A stretch of DNA of 64,000 nt from Pantanalinema sp. GBBB05 (GCA_016743235.1 VRZD01000011.1:1-64000); one strand, 5' to 3'; shown: positions 26,110 through 35,951, counted from the first letter of the stretch. Notes: a model not told the origin generated them from the sequence alone. Translations and numbers: made by a program.

Positions 26110-27048
26110 ATGACTCGTACCAAATCTCCTAAGCAACCGATTTCTACTCGTCATTTAATCAAATTCTTACTTCCACTTCTGCTATTTTGTGGAGGATTAT
26201 TTGCAGTTTGGTTCGTTAATCTGATTAGTCAAAGTTCGCTGTATCGCCTAGTCGAAGATTTTTCTTTTTGGGCAACTGAAAGTTATCAAGGGTGGTTTAG
26301 TCAGCAACAGCAAAGTGCAGCGAATAATCCCGTTATGTTGGTTGGTCTGGCGTTTGCTGGTGGATTAATTGCTAGCGTGTCTCCCTGTATTCTCTCAATG
26401 CTGCCTATCAATCTCAGCTACATTGGTACGCGAGAGATTACTTCCCGGCGGGACGCCCTCGCGAAGGCAAGTTTATTCGTTTTAGGAGTGGTTACAGTTC
26501 TTAGCTTATTGGGATTAGTCTCTTCCTTTGCCGGAATTGTATTTCGGGAATACAAAGGCTACTTCCATATCGCCGTTGGCAGTTTAATCATCGTCATGGG
26601 TTTAAGTTTGGCAGGCATTGTGCGACTGCCCAACCTACAAAATCGTTGGCAGGTAACCGCTGCCAATTCTCAACCACCTGATAGCAATGCCAGTCGATCG
26701 CTTGGTGGGTTGTTGCGTTCGATTTTTATTGGTCCCTATGGGATTGGCTTAACCTTTGCCTTAGTAAGTTCGCCCTGCACTAGCCCGATCGTGGTGACAG
26801 TTTTAAGTGCTGGAGCTGCTACTGGCTCGCAATTTCAAAGTACTTTAGCGATGGTGAGCTATGCCTTGGGCTATACGGCAATTATCTTCCTGGCGAGTTT
26901 ATTTACCGGATTAGCCAAACAAACTCGGACGTTGCTGGTTCACTCCGATAAAATCGTGCGGGTAGCTAGCGTCATCCTGCTGCTAGTGGGTGGGTTTTAC
27001 CTGATTACTGGCGGACAATGGATTTGGGCAACACTAACCCTCCGCTAG
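26110..27048 (+). CDS. CcdA/DsbD-like thiol transporter
   Basis: Membrane protein of 312 residues that should carry reducing equivalents across the membrane for cytochrome c maturation or disulfide reduction. Beyond an N-terminal membrane helix (~17-37) and a loop, six or more helices follow. The two helices that bear the redox cysteines are recognisable as paired SVSPCILSMLP (Cys93) and SSPCTSPIV (Cys223), related by the internal pseudo-symmetry of the family. It is longer than the minimal CcdA (about 245 residues) through the extra N-terminal segment and a loop at ~175-200. The context with the preceding thioredoxin-domain gene supports the redox role. Confidence 0.82.
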   Translation: MTRTKSPKQPISTRHLIKFLLPLLLFCGGLFAVWFVNLISQSSLYRLVEDFSFWATESYQGWFSQQQQSAANNPVMLVGLAFAGGLIASVSPCILSMLPINLSYIGTREITSRRDALAKASLFVLGVVTVLSLLGLVSSFAGIVFREYKGYFHIAVGSLIIVMGLSLAGIVRLPNLQNRWQVTAANSQPPDSNASRSLGGLLRSIFIGPYGIGLTFALVSSPCTSPIVVTVLSAGAATGSQFQSTLAMVSYALGYTAIIFLASLFTGLAKQTRTLLVHSDKIVRVASVILLLVGGFYLITGGQWIWATLTLR

Positions 27049-27323
27049 AAATCTAAAGAGTTGTTAAAGACAACGAAGCTGAAGAGTACAGAATTATAAA
27101 GATTTGCAAAGTCCTTGCTCAGGTGCTAGATTGCTGAGTGAAGTCGTACCTAGTCTGCTCAACCCTATTTTTAGAGAAAGGTTGGTCGCCCAGCGGTGGT
27201 GCTGTCAAATTTGCACTATTTCATCAAGCCCAGCCTTGAGTAACGCCAAAACCGCGATCGTGCCTTGTCGCAGATTCATTGATCACCTCGCTGGACTGAC
27301 TGCTCTGGAACTTGAGTGAATTC

Positions 27324-28052
27324 ATGCAAGCACCTGTCATTCCTTATTCTCCATCTCAACGACATTCCACCTATACCCAAAAGTCACCTCTGAAAATTGT
27401 GGCATTGGGAGATAGCCTCATTTACGGATTCGGTGATCCTGAGGGAGGGGGTTGGGTCGATCGTCTCCGTCGGAGTTGGATGCATCCCGATAGCCCCGGA
27501 CATGCTCTCTACAACCTGGGGGTACGGGGTGATAGCGTTCGCCAGGTCGCTCAACGATTAGAGAATGAATTTCGGCATCGGGGAGAACTGCGGAACCGCG
27601 TCCCAGATCTCATTATTTTGTCGGTAGGAGTCAATGATTCCGCCCGATTAGCGCGGCAAGATGGCCGGAATTTCACGGATTTTGATCGATTTCAGGCTGA
27701 CCTGGCAAACCTTCTCGATCAGGCGCAGCACCTTTGTCCGGTGCTATTTGTCGGCATGGTGCCAGTGAATGAAGCTAAAATGCCGTTCCTAGACTGTTTT
27801 TACTATAACCACGCCGACCAGTTTCGCTATAAAGAGGCAACCCGACTCGCTTGCCAGCAACGCCAAATCCCTTACTTGGATGTATTTGCTCGGTGGATGG
27901 AGCATGGTAGTGATTGGTGTCAAACCCATTTACTCGAGGATGGATTACATCCCAATGTGCTGGGCTATCAAGCCTTATTGGATGAAGTATTAAGTTGGGA
28001 TGCCTTTGCGAAACAAGTATTGGGAATAGATTGTCAGGTATCAGTAGCATGA
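27324..28052 (+). CDS. GDSL/SGNH-family esterase
   Basis: Hydrolase of 242 residues with the SGNH blocks: ALGDSLIYGFG (nucleophile Ser), VRGDS (Gly block), SVGVNDSAR (Asn block) and DGLHPNVLGYQ (catalytic Asp/His). No signal peptide, so cytoplasmic. The substrate (lipid ester, acyl-CoA or carbohydrate ester) is not evident. The ATG at 27324 is preferred to an upstream in-frame TTG. The stop overlaps the rdgB start (ATGA), so the two are translationally coupled. Confidence 0.82.
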   Translation: MQAPVIPYSPSQRHSTYTQKSPLKIVALGDSLIYGFGDPEGGGWVDRLRRSWMHPDSPGHALYNLGVRGDSVRQVAQRLENEFRHRGELRNRVPDLIILSVGVNDSARLARQDGRNFTDFDRFQADLANLLDQAQHLCPVLFVGMVPVNEAKMPFLDCFYYNHADQFRYKEATRLACQQRQIPYLDVFARWMEHGSDWCQTHLLEDGLHPNVLGYQALLDEVLSWDAFAKQVLGIDCQVSVA

Positions 28053-28624
28053 CCGTATTGGTAGTAGCAACCGGAAATCCCGGTAAGGTGCGAGAATTGC
28101 AAGCCGTCCTAGCAGATCTAGATTGGGAATTGCGAGCTAAACCTGCTGAGTTAGAGGTGGAAGAAACCGGAGATACCTTTGTCGCCAATGCCTGCTTAAA
28201 GGCTTCTGAGGTTGCCCGGGCAACAGGAGAATGGGCGATCGCGGATGACTCTGGGTTAGAGGTAATGGCACTCAATGGTGCTCCAGGAGTTTATTCAGCG
28301 CGCTACGGCAGCTCGGATCCAGAGCGAATTCAGCGATTGTTAACGGAATTAGGCGATCGTCCTAACCGAGCAGCGCGATTTGTTTGTGTGATTGCGGTCG
28401 CTCGACCGGATGGGACGATCGCCTTACAAACAGAAGGTGTTTGTTCGGGAGAAATTCTCAATACCCCCCAGGGTAGCGGTGGATTTGGCTTTGATCCCGT
28501 CTTTTATGTTCCAGAGCATCAACAGACTTTTGCCGAAATGCCACTAGAGTTAAAGCAATCGATCAGCCATCGGGGGAAAGCACTTCAATCCCTGATTCCG
28601 CAACTGGCGGCGATCTCAAAGTAA
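28049..28624 (+). CDS. rdgB: XTP/dITP pyrophosphatase
   Basis: House-cleaning enzyme that hydrolyses ITP, dITP and XTP. The 191-residue protein has the HAM1/RdgB motifs VVATGNPGKVRE, DTFVANACLKA, ADDSGLEV, ARYG, GSGGFGFDPVF and SHRGKAL. The start at 28049 forms ATGA with the previous gene; a longer ORF from 27995 would overlap it with no signal for initiation. Confidence 0.95.
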   Translation: MTVLVVATGNPGKVRELQAVLADLDWELRAKPAELEVEETGDTFVANACLKASEVARATGEWAIADDSGLEVMALNGAPGVYSARYGSSDPERIQRLLTELGDRPNRAARFVCVIAVARPDGTIALQTEGVCSGEILNTPQGSGGFGFDPVFYVPEHQQTFAEMPLELKQSISHRGKALQSLIPQLAAISK

Positions 28625-29022
28625 TTAAATAATTTCTAACAGTATTTCTACGGGGCTCGCCAACCTACGGGAGGCAACGCCGGATTCAAAGGCTTGATCG
28701 CGGTTGAGTCTCTTAAACTGCTGTTCGCTTTTACTAGGTTCTACAAGGTTACAGCACCTACCTTTCAGCTCTGGTTAGCTCAAGGGGTTAAACCCACGTG
28801 AGTTGATTTTGGGAATACCTTATCTCGATATAAAAGTCTGACTCAATAGCCCGTTCTATTTTTCTACTTCATCCAAGCTTTATAAAACATTCAGCTTGTG
28901 AAGTTCTAGAAAAGATTGGCTCAGTATTATCACGGTATACGTTTGTTAACAGCCGCTTGGCTTATAGTAATTCGTGAAGCTCTTAAGTATTTACACGGTT
29001 TCCCTCGATATATGGAATTGCT
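28625..29022. other. Intergenic region before the sugar transferase gene
   Basis: About 400 nt. It starts with a GC-rich stretch (28650-28690) reminiscent of dispersed cyanobacterial spacers and becomes AT-rich toward the sugar transferase start. No confident promoter, terminator or RNA was identified. Confidence 0.4.
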
Positions 29023-29697
29023 ATGCCATCTGCACTGAAACAGGCAACAGTTAAATTTCCGGGGTATACATCTGCCAATTTGTGGGTGCCACATCACTCC
29101 GCCTCTTCCAGCTTTAAACGGCTGCTTGATATCGTTGGTAGTTTAGTTGGCTTAATCATTTTGGCAACTATCTATCTACCGATCGCGATCGCCATCAAGC
29201 TAGATAGTCCAGGACCAGTGCTATTTGTACAAGAACGGTATGGGTTGTTGGGGCAACCATTTTATATCTATAAGTTCCGGTCAATGGTGCAAAATGCTGA
29301 CCAGTTAAAGACGCAAATCAAAAATGAAGCGAAAGGGTTAATCTTTAAAAATCAGGACGATCCACGGGTGACACGCGTAGGACGATTCCTGCGACGGACT
29401 AGTTTAGACGAATTACCCCAGTTTTGGAATGTTCTCAAAGGAGAAATGAGCTTAGTTGGAACGCGTCCACCCACTGCCGATGAAGTCTCGCGCTACCACT
29501 GGTATCACTGGCAACGGCTCAATGTGAAGCCAGGCATGACCGGTGAGTGGCAGGTGAGCGGACGATCGCTAATTCACGATTTTGAAGAGATTGTGCAACT
29601 GGATCTACATTACCAAGCGCAATGGCACCCGTTCTATGACCTAGTGCTGATCTGGCGCACCATTTATGTCATCCTGGCAAAACAAGGAGCCTGCTAA
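29023..29697 (+). CDS. Polyprenyl-phosphate sugar-1-phosphate transferase
   Basis: Initiating enzyme for exopolysaccharide or O-antigen-type repeat units: transfers a sugar-1-phosphate from UDP-sugar to undecaprenyl phosphate. The 224-residue protein is of the short form with one membrane helix (~38-60) and the catalytic domain: [64 protein letters not shown] and [13 protein letters not shown]. These are the WbaP/WcaJ family blocks. No other polysaccharide gene is adjacent. GGAA precedes the start. Confidence 0.9.
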   Translation: MPSALKQATVKFPGYTSANLWVPHHSASSSFKRLLDIVGSLVGLIILATIYLPIAIAIKLDSPGPVLFVQERYGLLGQPFYIYKFRSMVQNADQLKTQIKNEAKGLIFKNQDDPRVTRVGRFLRRTSLDELPQFWNVLKGEMSLVGTRPPTADEVSRYHWYHWQRLNVKPGMTGEWQVSGRSLIHDFEEIVQLDLHYQAQWHPFYDLVLIWRTIYVILAKQGAC

Positions 29698-29709
29698 TTC
29701 AAAGTTGAC

Positions 29710-32325
29710 TTAGGGAGTAGCCCAAATTACTAATCCCATACCATAGGGACTACCAAGATGCTCATGTTTGGGGATTACCCGCAGGGATAGTCCTTGCAAA
29801 CCACTGCTGCTATATGCCAACTCACCTAAATAAATCTGATTCCCTTGCTGATCGGTGCCTTGATACTGCATGACCGAAGGGACGCCATTCACGATCTCGC
29901 CACTAGCATCTACGGCTCCCTGATACAGCTGAACCTCCACATCAGTCGGCGTCAGTGCGGCTAAATGAATTTGGGTTTTAACCGTAACTGTCTGGTTGAC
30001 ATGAATATCGGCTGGTTGGGAAACATCGACATTAAGAATTTTGATGCTGTACCACTGCTCCATCACTTTAGCTTTCCATAGCGCCAGTTCCCTAGCAGGA
30101 GCGTACTGATTAGAGGTCAGCACTAAATAGCGATCGCTAGCAGGGAAATACCCTCTGGTGGCATACTCTCCAACCATGCGAGCTGTATTAAATCGGGGAC
30201 AGTTTAACCGGATGGCATCCTTCATTTTGGCAACCCAACCGCGTGGCAGGTCATCGTCGCCTCGATCGTAAAACAACGGGACAACAGCCTGTTCTAACAG
30301 GTCATACAGGGCATTTGCTTCCACATCATCTTGATAGGTAGGATCCTCGTAGTCTTCACCCTGCCCGATCGCCCAGCCAGTCCGCACATAGTCCGCTTCA
30401 TCCCACCAGCCATCGGGAATGCTCAAGTTGAGCAAGCCATTCATCGCGGCTTTCATGCCACTGGTACCCGAGGCTTCCCGAGGGCGACGTGGGGTATTCA
30501 GCCAAATATCGCAGCCAGCCACCATTAACCGAGAGACATGAATATCGTAATCAGGGATATACACAACATGGGCATTGATCCCTTCTTCACGCGTGAAGTG
30601 CACAATATCACGGATCAGTTCTTTTCCAGGAATATCTTTGGGATGGGCTTTACCAGAAATCACAAACTGTACCATCTGTTTCTTATGAGGAAAGGGACGT
30701 TTAACATGACCCATATCCAACAAAATTTTGCGAATCCGAGTTAAATCCCGCAGAAACAACGTGGCTCGTTTATAGGTAGCAAAGCGACGAGCAAAGCCGA
30801 TCGTTAACACAGTTGGATCTAAAACTTCCGCTGCTTGAATAATCTCCGTTGGTGAGGCCCCTCGATCGCGCAGAGTTCGCTGCAACCGCTCCCGCACAAA
30901 CATGACCAATTCCGATCGACAGCGTTCGTGATTCCGCCAAAGTTCTTCATCGGGAATCGACTTCACTCGTTCCCATAAGGGATGATCGGCGGGGGCATCG
31001 GACCAACTAGGACCCAGATAGCGGTCATACAACTCCTGAGTAGGCTTAGCTACACAACTGCGGGCATGCACTCCATTCGTGATGGCACTAATCGGCACCT
31101 CATTTACGGGTAGATCTGCCCAGAGCGGACTGAACATTTTTTGAGATACCAAACCATGCAATTGGCTCACGCCGTTCACAAAGTTTGCCATTTTGATTGC
31201 CAAGACGGCCATGCTGAAGGGAGCGGCTAAATCACCAGTGTTCTCCCGCCCCAGGGCTAGAAACTGTTCACGGGACAAGCCAAAGCGATCGGCATAGTGC
31301 CCGACTGAATGCATCACCTTATCCGGTGGAAATAAATCAATGCCAGCGGGAACAGGCGTGTGGGTAGTAAAAATCTGACTGGCACGCGCGAGTTGCCTGG
31401 CTTCCGCAAAGCTCAGGTCATGCTCTGCCATCATGGTCCAGATCCGCTCTAATACCAAGAACGCTGAATGCCCCTCATTCATATGGCACACCGTTGGATT
31501 TAGACCCAACGCTTTCAGCATTTGCATGCCACCGATTCCCAGCATAATTTCCTGATCAATCCGCATGTCGATGTCACCGCCATACAGTTCATCGGTAATG
31601 TCATGGTCATACGGGTTGTTCGGTTCAATGTTTGTATCCAGTAAGTAAAGTGGTACCGTTCCCACCTGCACTCGCCAGACCCGGGCATACACCACTCGTC
31701 CTGGATAACTTACTTCTAGCCGGAGTTCCGAGCCATCTGGATTACGTTCCAGATACAGCGGCATATTGTAGAAATCATTAATGGGGTAGCGTTCCTGCTG
31801 CCAACCATCGGCGTTCAGGTATTGGGCAAAGTAGCCCTCCTGATACAGGAGCCCCACTCCCACTAAGGGTAAACCTAAGTCACTAGCAGATTTCAAATGA
31901 TCCCCAGCCAGTATCCCCAATCCACCCGAATAAATGGGTAAACAGTCCGCCAGTCCAAATTCTGCCGAGAAGTAAGCGTAACATTCCTGGGAGGCAGTCC
32001 GATCGTGAACAAGAGCAGGCTGTTTGCGGTGTTTGCGATACCACATACGCTCCTGTAAATACTCATCCAGTTGCCGAGAGGCCCGCTCCATTTGAGCTAA
32101 AAACCCTTCATCTTCCGCCGCTTCCTGCAATCGTTGTTGGCTAATGGTTCCTAGCATCAGGACCGGGTTATGCCGACTGGATTCCCACAAATCAAGATCC
32201 AGACGACGAAACAAATCTTTCGTATCAACGTTCCAGTCCCAATGGAGGTTGTAGGCTAACTTACGGAGGGCTTCCAGTTGGGGAGGTAGGGAAGGAGAAA
32301 CGTTGAACGTCCGAATCGGTCGCAT
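29710..32325 (-). CDS. glgP: Alpha-glucan phosphorylase
   Basis: GT35-type phosphorylase releasing glucose-1-phosphate from glycogen/maltodextrin. 871 residues, of the shorter bacterial/archaeal maltodextrin-phosphorylase type with an N-terminal DUF3417 region (LRKLAYNLHWDWN). Motifs: FSAEFGLADCLPIYSGGLG (the catalytic-domain start), CHMNEGHSAFL, RFATYKRATL, and the pyridoxal-phosphate site EASGTSGMKAAMNG. The extended C-terminal beta-rich part (after ~residue 750) is typical of this type. Symbol follows general use; some annotate it glgP/malP. It converges on the sugar transferase gene with 12 nt between stops. Confidence 0.93.
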   Translation of the reverse strand: MRPIRTFNVSPSLPPQLEALRKLAYNLHWDWNVDTKDLFRRLDLDLWESSRHNPVLMLGTISQQRLQEAAEDEGFLAQMERASRQLDEYLQERMWYRKHRKQPALVHDRTASQECYAYFSAEFGLADCLPIYSGGLGILAGDHLKSASDLGLPLVGVGLLYQEGYFAQYLNADGWQQERYPINDFYNMPLYLERNPDGSELRLEVSYPGRVVYARVWRVQVGTVPLYLLDTNIEPNNPYDHDITDELYGGDIDMRIDQEIMLGIGGMQMLKALGLNPTVCHMNEGHSAFLVLERIWTMMAEHDLSFAEARQLARASQIFTTHTPVPAGIDLFPPDKVMHSVGHYADRFGLSREQFLALGRENTGDLAAPFSMAVLAIKMANFVNGVSQLHGLVSQKMFSPLWADLPVNEVPISAITNGVHARSCVAKPTQELYDRYLGPSWSDAPADHPLWERVKSIPDEELWRNHERCRSELVMFVRERLQRTLRDRGASPTEIIQAAEVLDPTVLTIGFARRFATYKRATLFLRDLTRIRKILLDMGHVKRPFPHKKQMVQFVISGKAHPKDIPGKELIRDIVHFTREEGINAHVVYIPDYDIHVSRLMVAGCDIWLNTPRRPREASGTSGMKAAMNGLLNLSIPDGWWDEADYVRTGWAIGQGEDYEDPTYQDDVEANALYDLLEQAVVPLFYDRGDDDLPRGWVAKMKDAIRLNCPRFNTARMVGEYATRGYFPASDRYLVLTSNQYAPARELALWKAKVMEQWYSIKILNVDVSQPADIHVNQTVTVKTQIHLAALTPTDVEVQLYQGAVDASGEIVNGVPSVMQYQGTDQQGNQIYLGELAYSSSGLQGLSLRVIPKHEHLGSPYGMGLVIWATP

Positions 32326-32446
32326 AAATGCATTAGCTCCTCTATTCGCCTAACTTCCGCTATTGTGGCGCTAGTTTGGTTGAGCCAGGGCAGCTCTTAA
32401 TAGACACTCTAGAAATGCATAACCTTTTGTAACTCAGACAGCCACG

Positions 32447-33241
32447 ATGACCAGCTTAGATTGTATGCACCGTCAAGTTTTGCCAGCTCGCTCATGGTTC
32501 ACAATTGGACTTATCACCGCAGCGATCGCCTGCTTCCCCGCTCTTCCAGCCCACAGCCAAACCATCCCCATTCCCTCGTCCGCCAGGGATCTCATCATTG
32601 GACAAACTCCAGATCCCCAACCTTCCCCCTCTTCCTCACCTCCTGCCTCCCTCGACCTCGACCCCGAACTGATTAACACCAGTCCCGTCTTACAACGCTG
32701 GCTTCAACACGTTCCGAATGTCATGGAAGATATTAAACACGATCGCAGCTTTCGGACCCGCCTCCGCTTAGGCTATAGCCAATTTCCCTCAACCGATGAT
32801 GTAGGTGGTTGGCAGGTCGGGATAGAAGATGTGTTTATCGATCGCACTGGGTTAACAGTGAATGCGGATTATCAAGCCAGTTTTAACGGTCAGCGGGAAA
32901 GTTGGGGGGCAGATCTGCGGTACTATGTGCTGCCACTAGGAGGTTATGTCAATCTTGCCCCCGTCATCGGCTATCGCTATCTGCACACACAGCGTTACTC
33001 TACAGATGGTGTGAATGTTGGTGCGCGACTCTTGCTAGTTCCGTCCCGCACTGGAGCGGCTGATATTAGCCTGACCCAAAGTTGGGTGTCTCCAGGCAGC
33101 GACGATGAAGTGGGAATGACGACTGTTTCCGTAGGCTATGCTCTGACCCAGAACTTACGGCTCTCGACCGACTTTCAGAAGCAGAATTCGCGCTACCGCA
33201 AAGATAGCCGTCTAGGCATTGGCGTGGAATGGATGTTCTAA
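32447..33241 (+). CDS. Outer-membrane beta-barrel-like protein
   Basis: A 264-residue exported protein. The signal peptide core is FTIGLITAAIACFPALPAHS; initiation at the second Met (32465) would give a more regular signal. A Pro/Ser-rich linker follows (32612-32664), then ~190 residues of alternating polar/hydrophobic strands (VNADYQASFN, WGADLRYYVLPL, VIGYRYLHT, VGARLLLVPS, TVSVGYALT, LRLSTDFQ, LGIGVEWMF) ending in Phe, the usual terminal residue of outer-membrane barrels. No specific family is recognised. It overlaps the convergent KirBac gene by 4 nt. Confidence 0.65.
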   Translation: MTSLDCMHRQVLPARSWFTIGLITAAIACFPALPAHSQTIPIPSSARDLIIGQTPDPQPSPSSSPPASLDLDPELINTSPVLQRWLQHVPNVMEDIKHDRSFRTRLRLGYSQFPSTDDVGGWQVGIEDVFIDRTGLTVNADYQASFNGQRESWGADLRYYVLPLGGYVNLAPVIGYRYLHTQRYSTDGVNVGARLLLVPSRTGAADISLTQSWVSPGSDDEVGMTTVSVGYALTQNLRLSTDFQKQNSRYRKDSRLGIGVEWMF

Positions 33242-34164
33242 CGGTCTTCTTCTAAGGGTTCGACATCGTGAAATAAGGTGTAATTAATATATTGCCGACC
33301 ATCCGGCGATCGAGAAAAAATATCAACAAAGCGGTAATTCCACAGAATATTTCGGACGGGATAGGATTGGCGGGCATGAATCGATTGCGAGACCGTTTCA
33401 TCCGTGCCAGTTAATGTCACCAGAATTTCCGCATTACTGTTTGCCAGGGACTCTGGGGTTTCATGATATAGAGGACTATCCGGATCGATCGGGTGCATTG
33501 CTGACCAACTGAGGGCAAAAAAAGGCGTATGGCTGCGCGTTAGATTCAGGTCATAAATCCGCCGCATGGTGTAGCCTTCCGGGAGCATTTCTTCGCGAAT
33601 TAGTGTCACCCATAGCCTTGCCTCCAGAATTTGATTGCCCCGTTGGTTAGCCGCCCGAAACATTAAGGTTGGCACGTGATTCAGTCGGGTCACGATCGCA
33701 ACCCGACTGAACAATACCCGCGCCGTCGGTCGGGAAAATCGGGCAAACATTAATCCAGTTGCCATAGCTACTCCCAGCAATCCCACTAAAGCTTCGATCG
33801 CGACCAAGATATTGGCATATCCAGTCTGGGGATATAGCGCCCCGTAACCGATCGTCGCCATTGTTTGCACACTGAAAAAGAAAGCATCTGGAAAGGAACC
33901 CGGTTGGGCATTGGCAATACAATCTCCCCCTGCCAGGTAGGCCAAGGCAAACAAAGCATTGACCATAAGGTATAGAACCACAATTAAACCAATGAAGCCT
34001 AACCAGGACATCATCAGCAAGAGGTGATAGAGATCTCGCCAGACAGGATGAAGTAAGCCCTGAAGGACAAACTCCACCTGTCCACCCAGAGTCACAACCC
34101 GCTGATACAGGCGAGGCGAACCAGGGCGAGATCGGATCTTTGGATTCCCTCCCGGTGGGTCCAT
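33238..34164 (-). CDS. Inward-rectifier-type K+ channel (KirBac family)
   Basis: Inner-membrane potassium channel of 308 residues. Slide helix and TM1 (~40-78), pore helix and selectivity filter TIGYG (residues 104-108, within VQTMATIGYGALYP), TM2 (~113-143, VGLLGVAMATGLMFARFSRP), then a cytoplasmic immunoglobulin-like domain of ~160 residues (LMFRAANQRGNQILEARLWV, FFALSWSAMHPIDPDSP) as in KirBac proteins. It is separated by only 2 nt from the amidohydrolase gene upstream, so the two are probably one transcript. Confidence 0.92.
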   Translation of the reverse strand: MDPPGGNPKIRSRPGSPRLYQRVVTLGGQVEFVLQGLLHPVWRDLYHLLLMMSWLGFIGLIVVLYLMVNALFALAYLAGGDCIANAQPGSFPDAFFFSVQTMATIGYGALYPQTGYANILVAIEALVGLLGVAMATGLMFARFSRPTARVLFSRVAIVTRLNHVPTLMFRAANQRGNQILEARLWVTLIREEMLPEGYTMRRIYDLNLTRSHTPFFALSWSAMHPIDPDSPLYHETPESLANSNAEILVTLTGTDETVSQSIHARQSYPVRNILWNYRFVDIFSRSPDGRQYINYTLFHDVEPLEEDR

Positions 34165-34166
34165 CT

Positions 34167-35576
34167 TTAGCTGGCTGTGCTGCTCAAGGCTGGATCTTGA
34201 CTGGTCACTGATGCTGGCAGACCTTGGCGTAAGCGATCGCCATAAAGGGCTAAGGCGTTACCACCGAGCAACAGTCCAAGATGGTCGCGATCGTAATTGG
34301 TCACCGTTGCGGCGTCCTTAACACACCCTCTCAGCACACCATCCCAGTGACCATAATCCCCCGAGAAGCAAGCCAAGCGCTTACCCACTTCTCCCATAGC
34401 GATATGCATATAGGCAGGACCTGGATCATCTGATTCAAACGAGACAAAGATCTGACCGCGTTCAAAATATTCCAGAGGATCCCGATGCCGCAAATCGTAG
34501 TGTTCGTATAAGCTGGCATCGTCAATTTTGGTGGGGTCATGCTCTTTTGTCCACATCAGGTCAAACAGGTTCTTGGCTTGACTAATGATGTTGGTGTTAT
34601 TGTGAGCACCCCGTTCCTGAATCATCAGTTTGGTGAAATCCATCAGTGAGGGACGATAGGGATGCTTGGGATCAAAGTCGCGGATCCGTTTCTCCCAATG
34701 TTCATGGAAGGCATGAGCCAGATCGGGCAGCCAACCACACCCCCCTTCCAAGAATCCGACTCGCAAGGTGGGGAATTGCTCAAAGGCTCCATCAAAAATC
34801 ATCCGCGCCAGAGCCATCTGTTGCTGATTGCGCTGAACAAAAATATGGGTCAGGACAAAGGTTTCCATATGGTCAGAAATGCCGCCGACCATGCCAGAAC
34901 CCGGTCCACCATGAATGCCTAACGCAATATCTAGATCGACTGCGGTCTGCAACAAGGGGCGAAAATCGGGGTGACTAATCGCTTTAGAGGTGCGAATTTC
35001 GGGGAAGGCGTGGGGAGCACTGGGATGAGGCACTGGTAAATGAGGCGCCACTCCGACCGAAACCATGCCTAACTCATTCACACAGCGCTTCATTTCAGCG
35101 ATCGCTGCCGTCACATCCTGTAAAGGAATCACCCCGATCGGTTTGAGGCGATTGTCATACCCTCGACAATCATCGGCAATGTAGTTGTTGTATGCCTGAC
35201 AGAGCGCGACAGCTAGATCCTTATCCAGAATGCTAGAGAACATCAGGTTGAGGGTGCCGAAAATCACCTGCACATCCACACCCTCTTCATCCATATGCTG
35301 GAGCCGTACCCGGTTAAACATGGCTCCTAGGGTCGTGTCAGGATGAAGGTTGCGGAACCCACCTTTTCCTAAACCTTGGGGTTGCGGAAACATGCGGGCA
35401 AAATCGGCTTTGCCTGTCTCTGGATGAACATCAATAATTTTTGCCCGTTGATCACCCAGACTATCGACCACCAAGCCAATGCGATCGCGGTATTCTGGCT
35501 CGATATAATCCCGCAACACCAGGGGATTTTCTAACTTGTGAGCATCCGCATCGATCACTAACAAACCGTCGTACAT
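34167..35576 (-). CDS. Amidohydrolase-2 family metal-dependent hydrolase/decarboxylase
   Basis: TIM-barrel protein of 469 residues in the ACMSD-like amidohydrolase group. It has VIDADAHKLE (an Asp-x-His in place of the commoner His-x-His at strand 1), ALGIHGGPGSG with the strand-5 His, VGFLEGGCGWLPDLAHAFHEHW and CFSGDYGHWDG with the late metal-binding Asp. The family contains decarboxylases, hydratases and lactonases of aromatic or unsaturated acids; the substrate here is unknown. The Shine-Dalgarno TAAGGAG precedes the ATG. Same-strand genes follow: KirBac downstream, DUF962 upstream. Confidence 0.78.
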   Translation of the reverse strand: MYDGLLVIDADAHKLENPLVLRDYIEPEYRDRIGLVVDSLGDQRAKIIDVHPETGKADFARMFPQPQGLGKGGFRNLHPDTTLGAMFNRVRLQHMDEEGVDVQVIFGTLNLMFSSILDKDLAVALCQAYNNYIADDCRGYDNRLKPIGVIPLQDVTAAIAEMKRCVNELGMVSVGVAPHLPVPHPSAPHAFPEIRTSKAISHPDFRPLLQTAVDLDIALGIHGGPGSGMVGGISDHMETFVLTHIFVQRNQQQMALARMIFDGAFEQFPTLRVGFLEGGCGWLPDLAHAFHEHWEKRIRDFDPKHPYRPSLMDFTKLMIQERGAHNNTNIISQAKNLFDLMWTKEHDPTKIDDASLYEHYDLRHRDPLEYFERGQIFVSFESDDPGPAYMHIAMGEVGKRLACFSGDYGHWDGVLRGCVKDAATVTNYDRDHLGLLLGGNALALYGDRLRQGLPASVTSQDPALSSTAS

Positions 35577-35627
35577 GATTTCTCCTTAAACAGCAAATTG
35601 AAACGCGTTTAGCTGCCCATGAAACTC

Positions 35628-35951
35628 TTAATTATTGTTGGTATTAGGGTTGTAATTGGTGAGGAGTGGACGCAAGCCAAACCACCGCTCAAATGACCAA
35701 GACATTGAAGCCAGAATCATGATGCCATTCCGGTATTTAACGAAGGCAGGTTCATTTTTCTCAAACACGATATGACCGCCGATCGCAAATACCTGGGTCA
35801 ACACCAGACACAGTAACGTCAATCGCCAATCAAAAAACAGCAAAATCACTGCCGCGATCGCCAGAATGTTGGTCAAATGATGCAACATTTGGTTAATCGG
35901 ATGCTGATGGCTAGCGACAAAGTGGGCTTTCGCTTCTTGAAAGTAGCTCAC
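35628..35951 (-). CDS. Mpo1-like (DUF962) membrane protein
   Basis: Small membrane protein of 107 residues when started at the GTG at 35951, which has GGAG 6 nt upstream; the longest ORF (to 36098) would add 49 poorly structured residues. The family pattern is clear: HQHPINQMLHHLTN near the N-terminus and GHIVFEKNEPAF after two hydrophobic helices (~28-58). Yeast Mpo1, the studied member, is an Fe2+-dependent dioxygenase that alpha-oxidises 2-hydroxy fatty acids from phytosphingosine breakdown; the conserved His residues are the presumed metal ligands. Bacterial functions are not established. Genomic neighbours (fatty-acid-hydroxylase family, Rieske oxygenase, alpha-oxoamine synthase) fit a role in oxidising a lipid. 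Confidence 0.72.
   Translation of the reverse strand: MSYFQEAKAHFVASHQHPINQMLHHLTNILAIAAVILLFFDWRLTLLCLVLTQVFAIGGHIVFEKNEPAFVKYRNGIMILASMSWSFERWFGLRPLLTNYNPNTNNN

Noticed and set aside
27104..27319. 71-codon plus-strand ORF before the GDSL gene
   Set aside because: Composition is rich in Cys/Ser/Arg without pattern, and no start signal; looks like random open frame.
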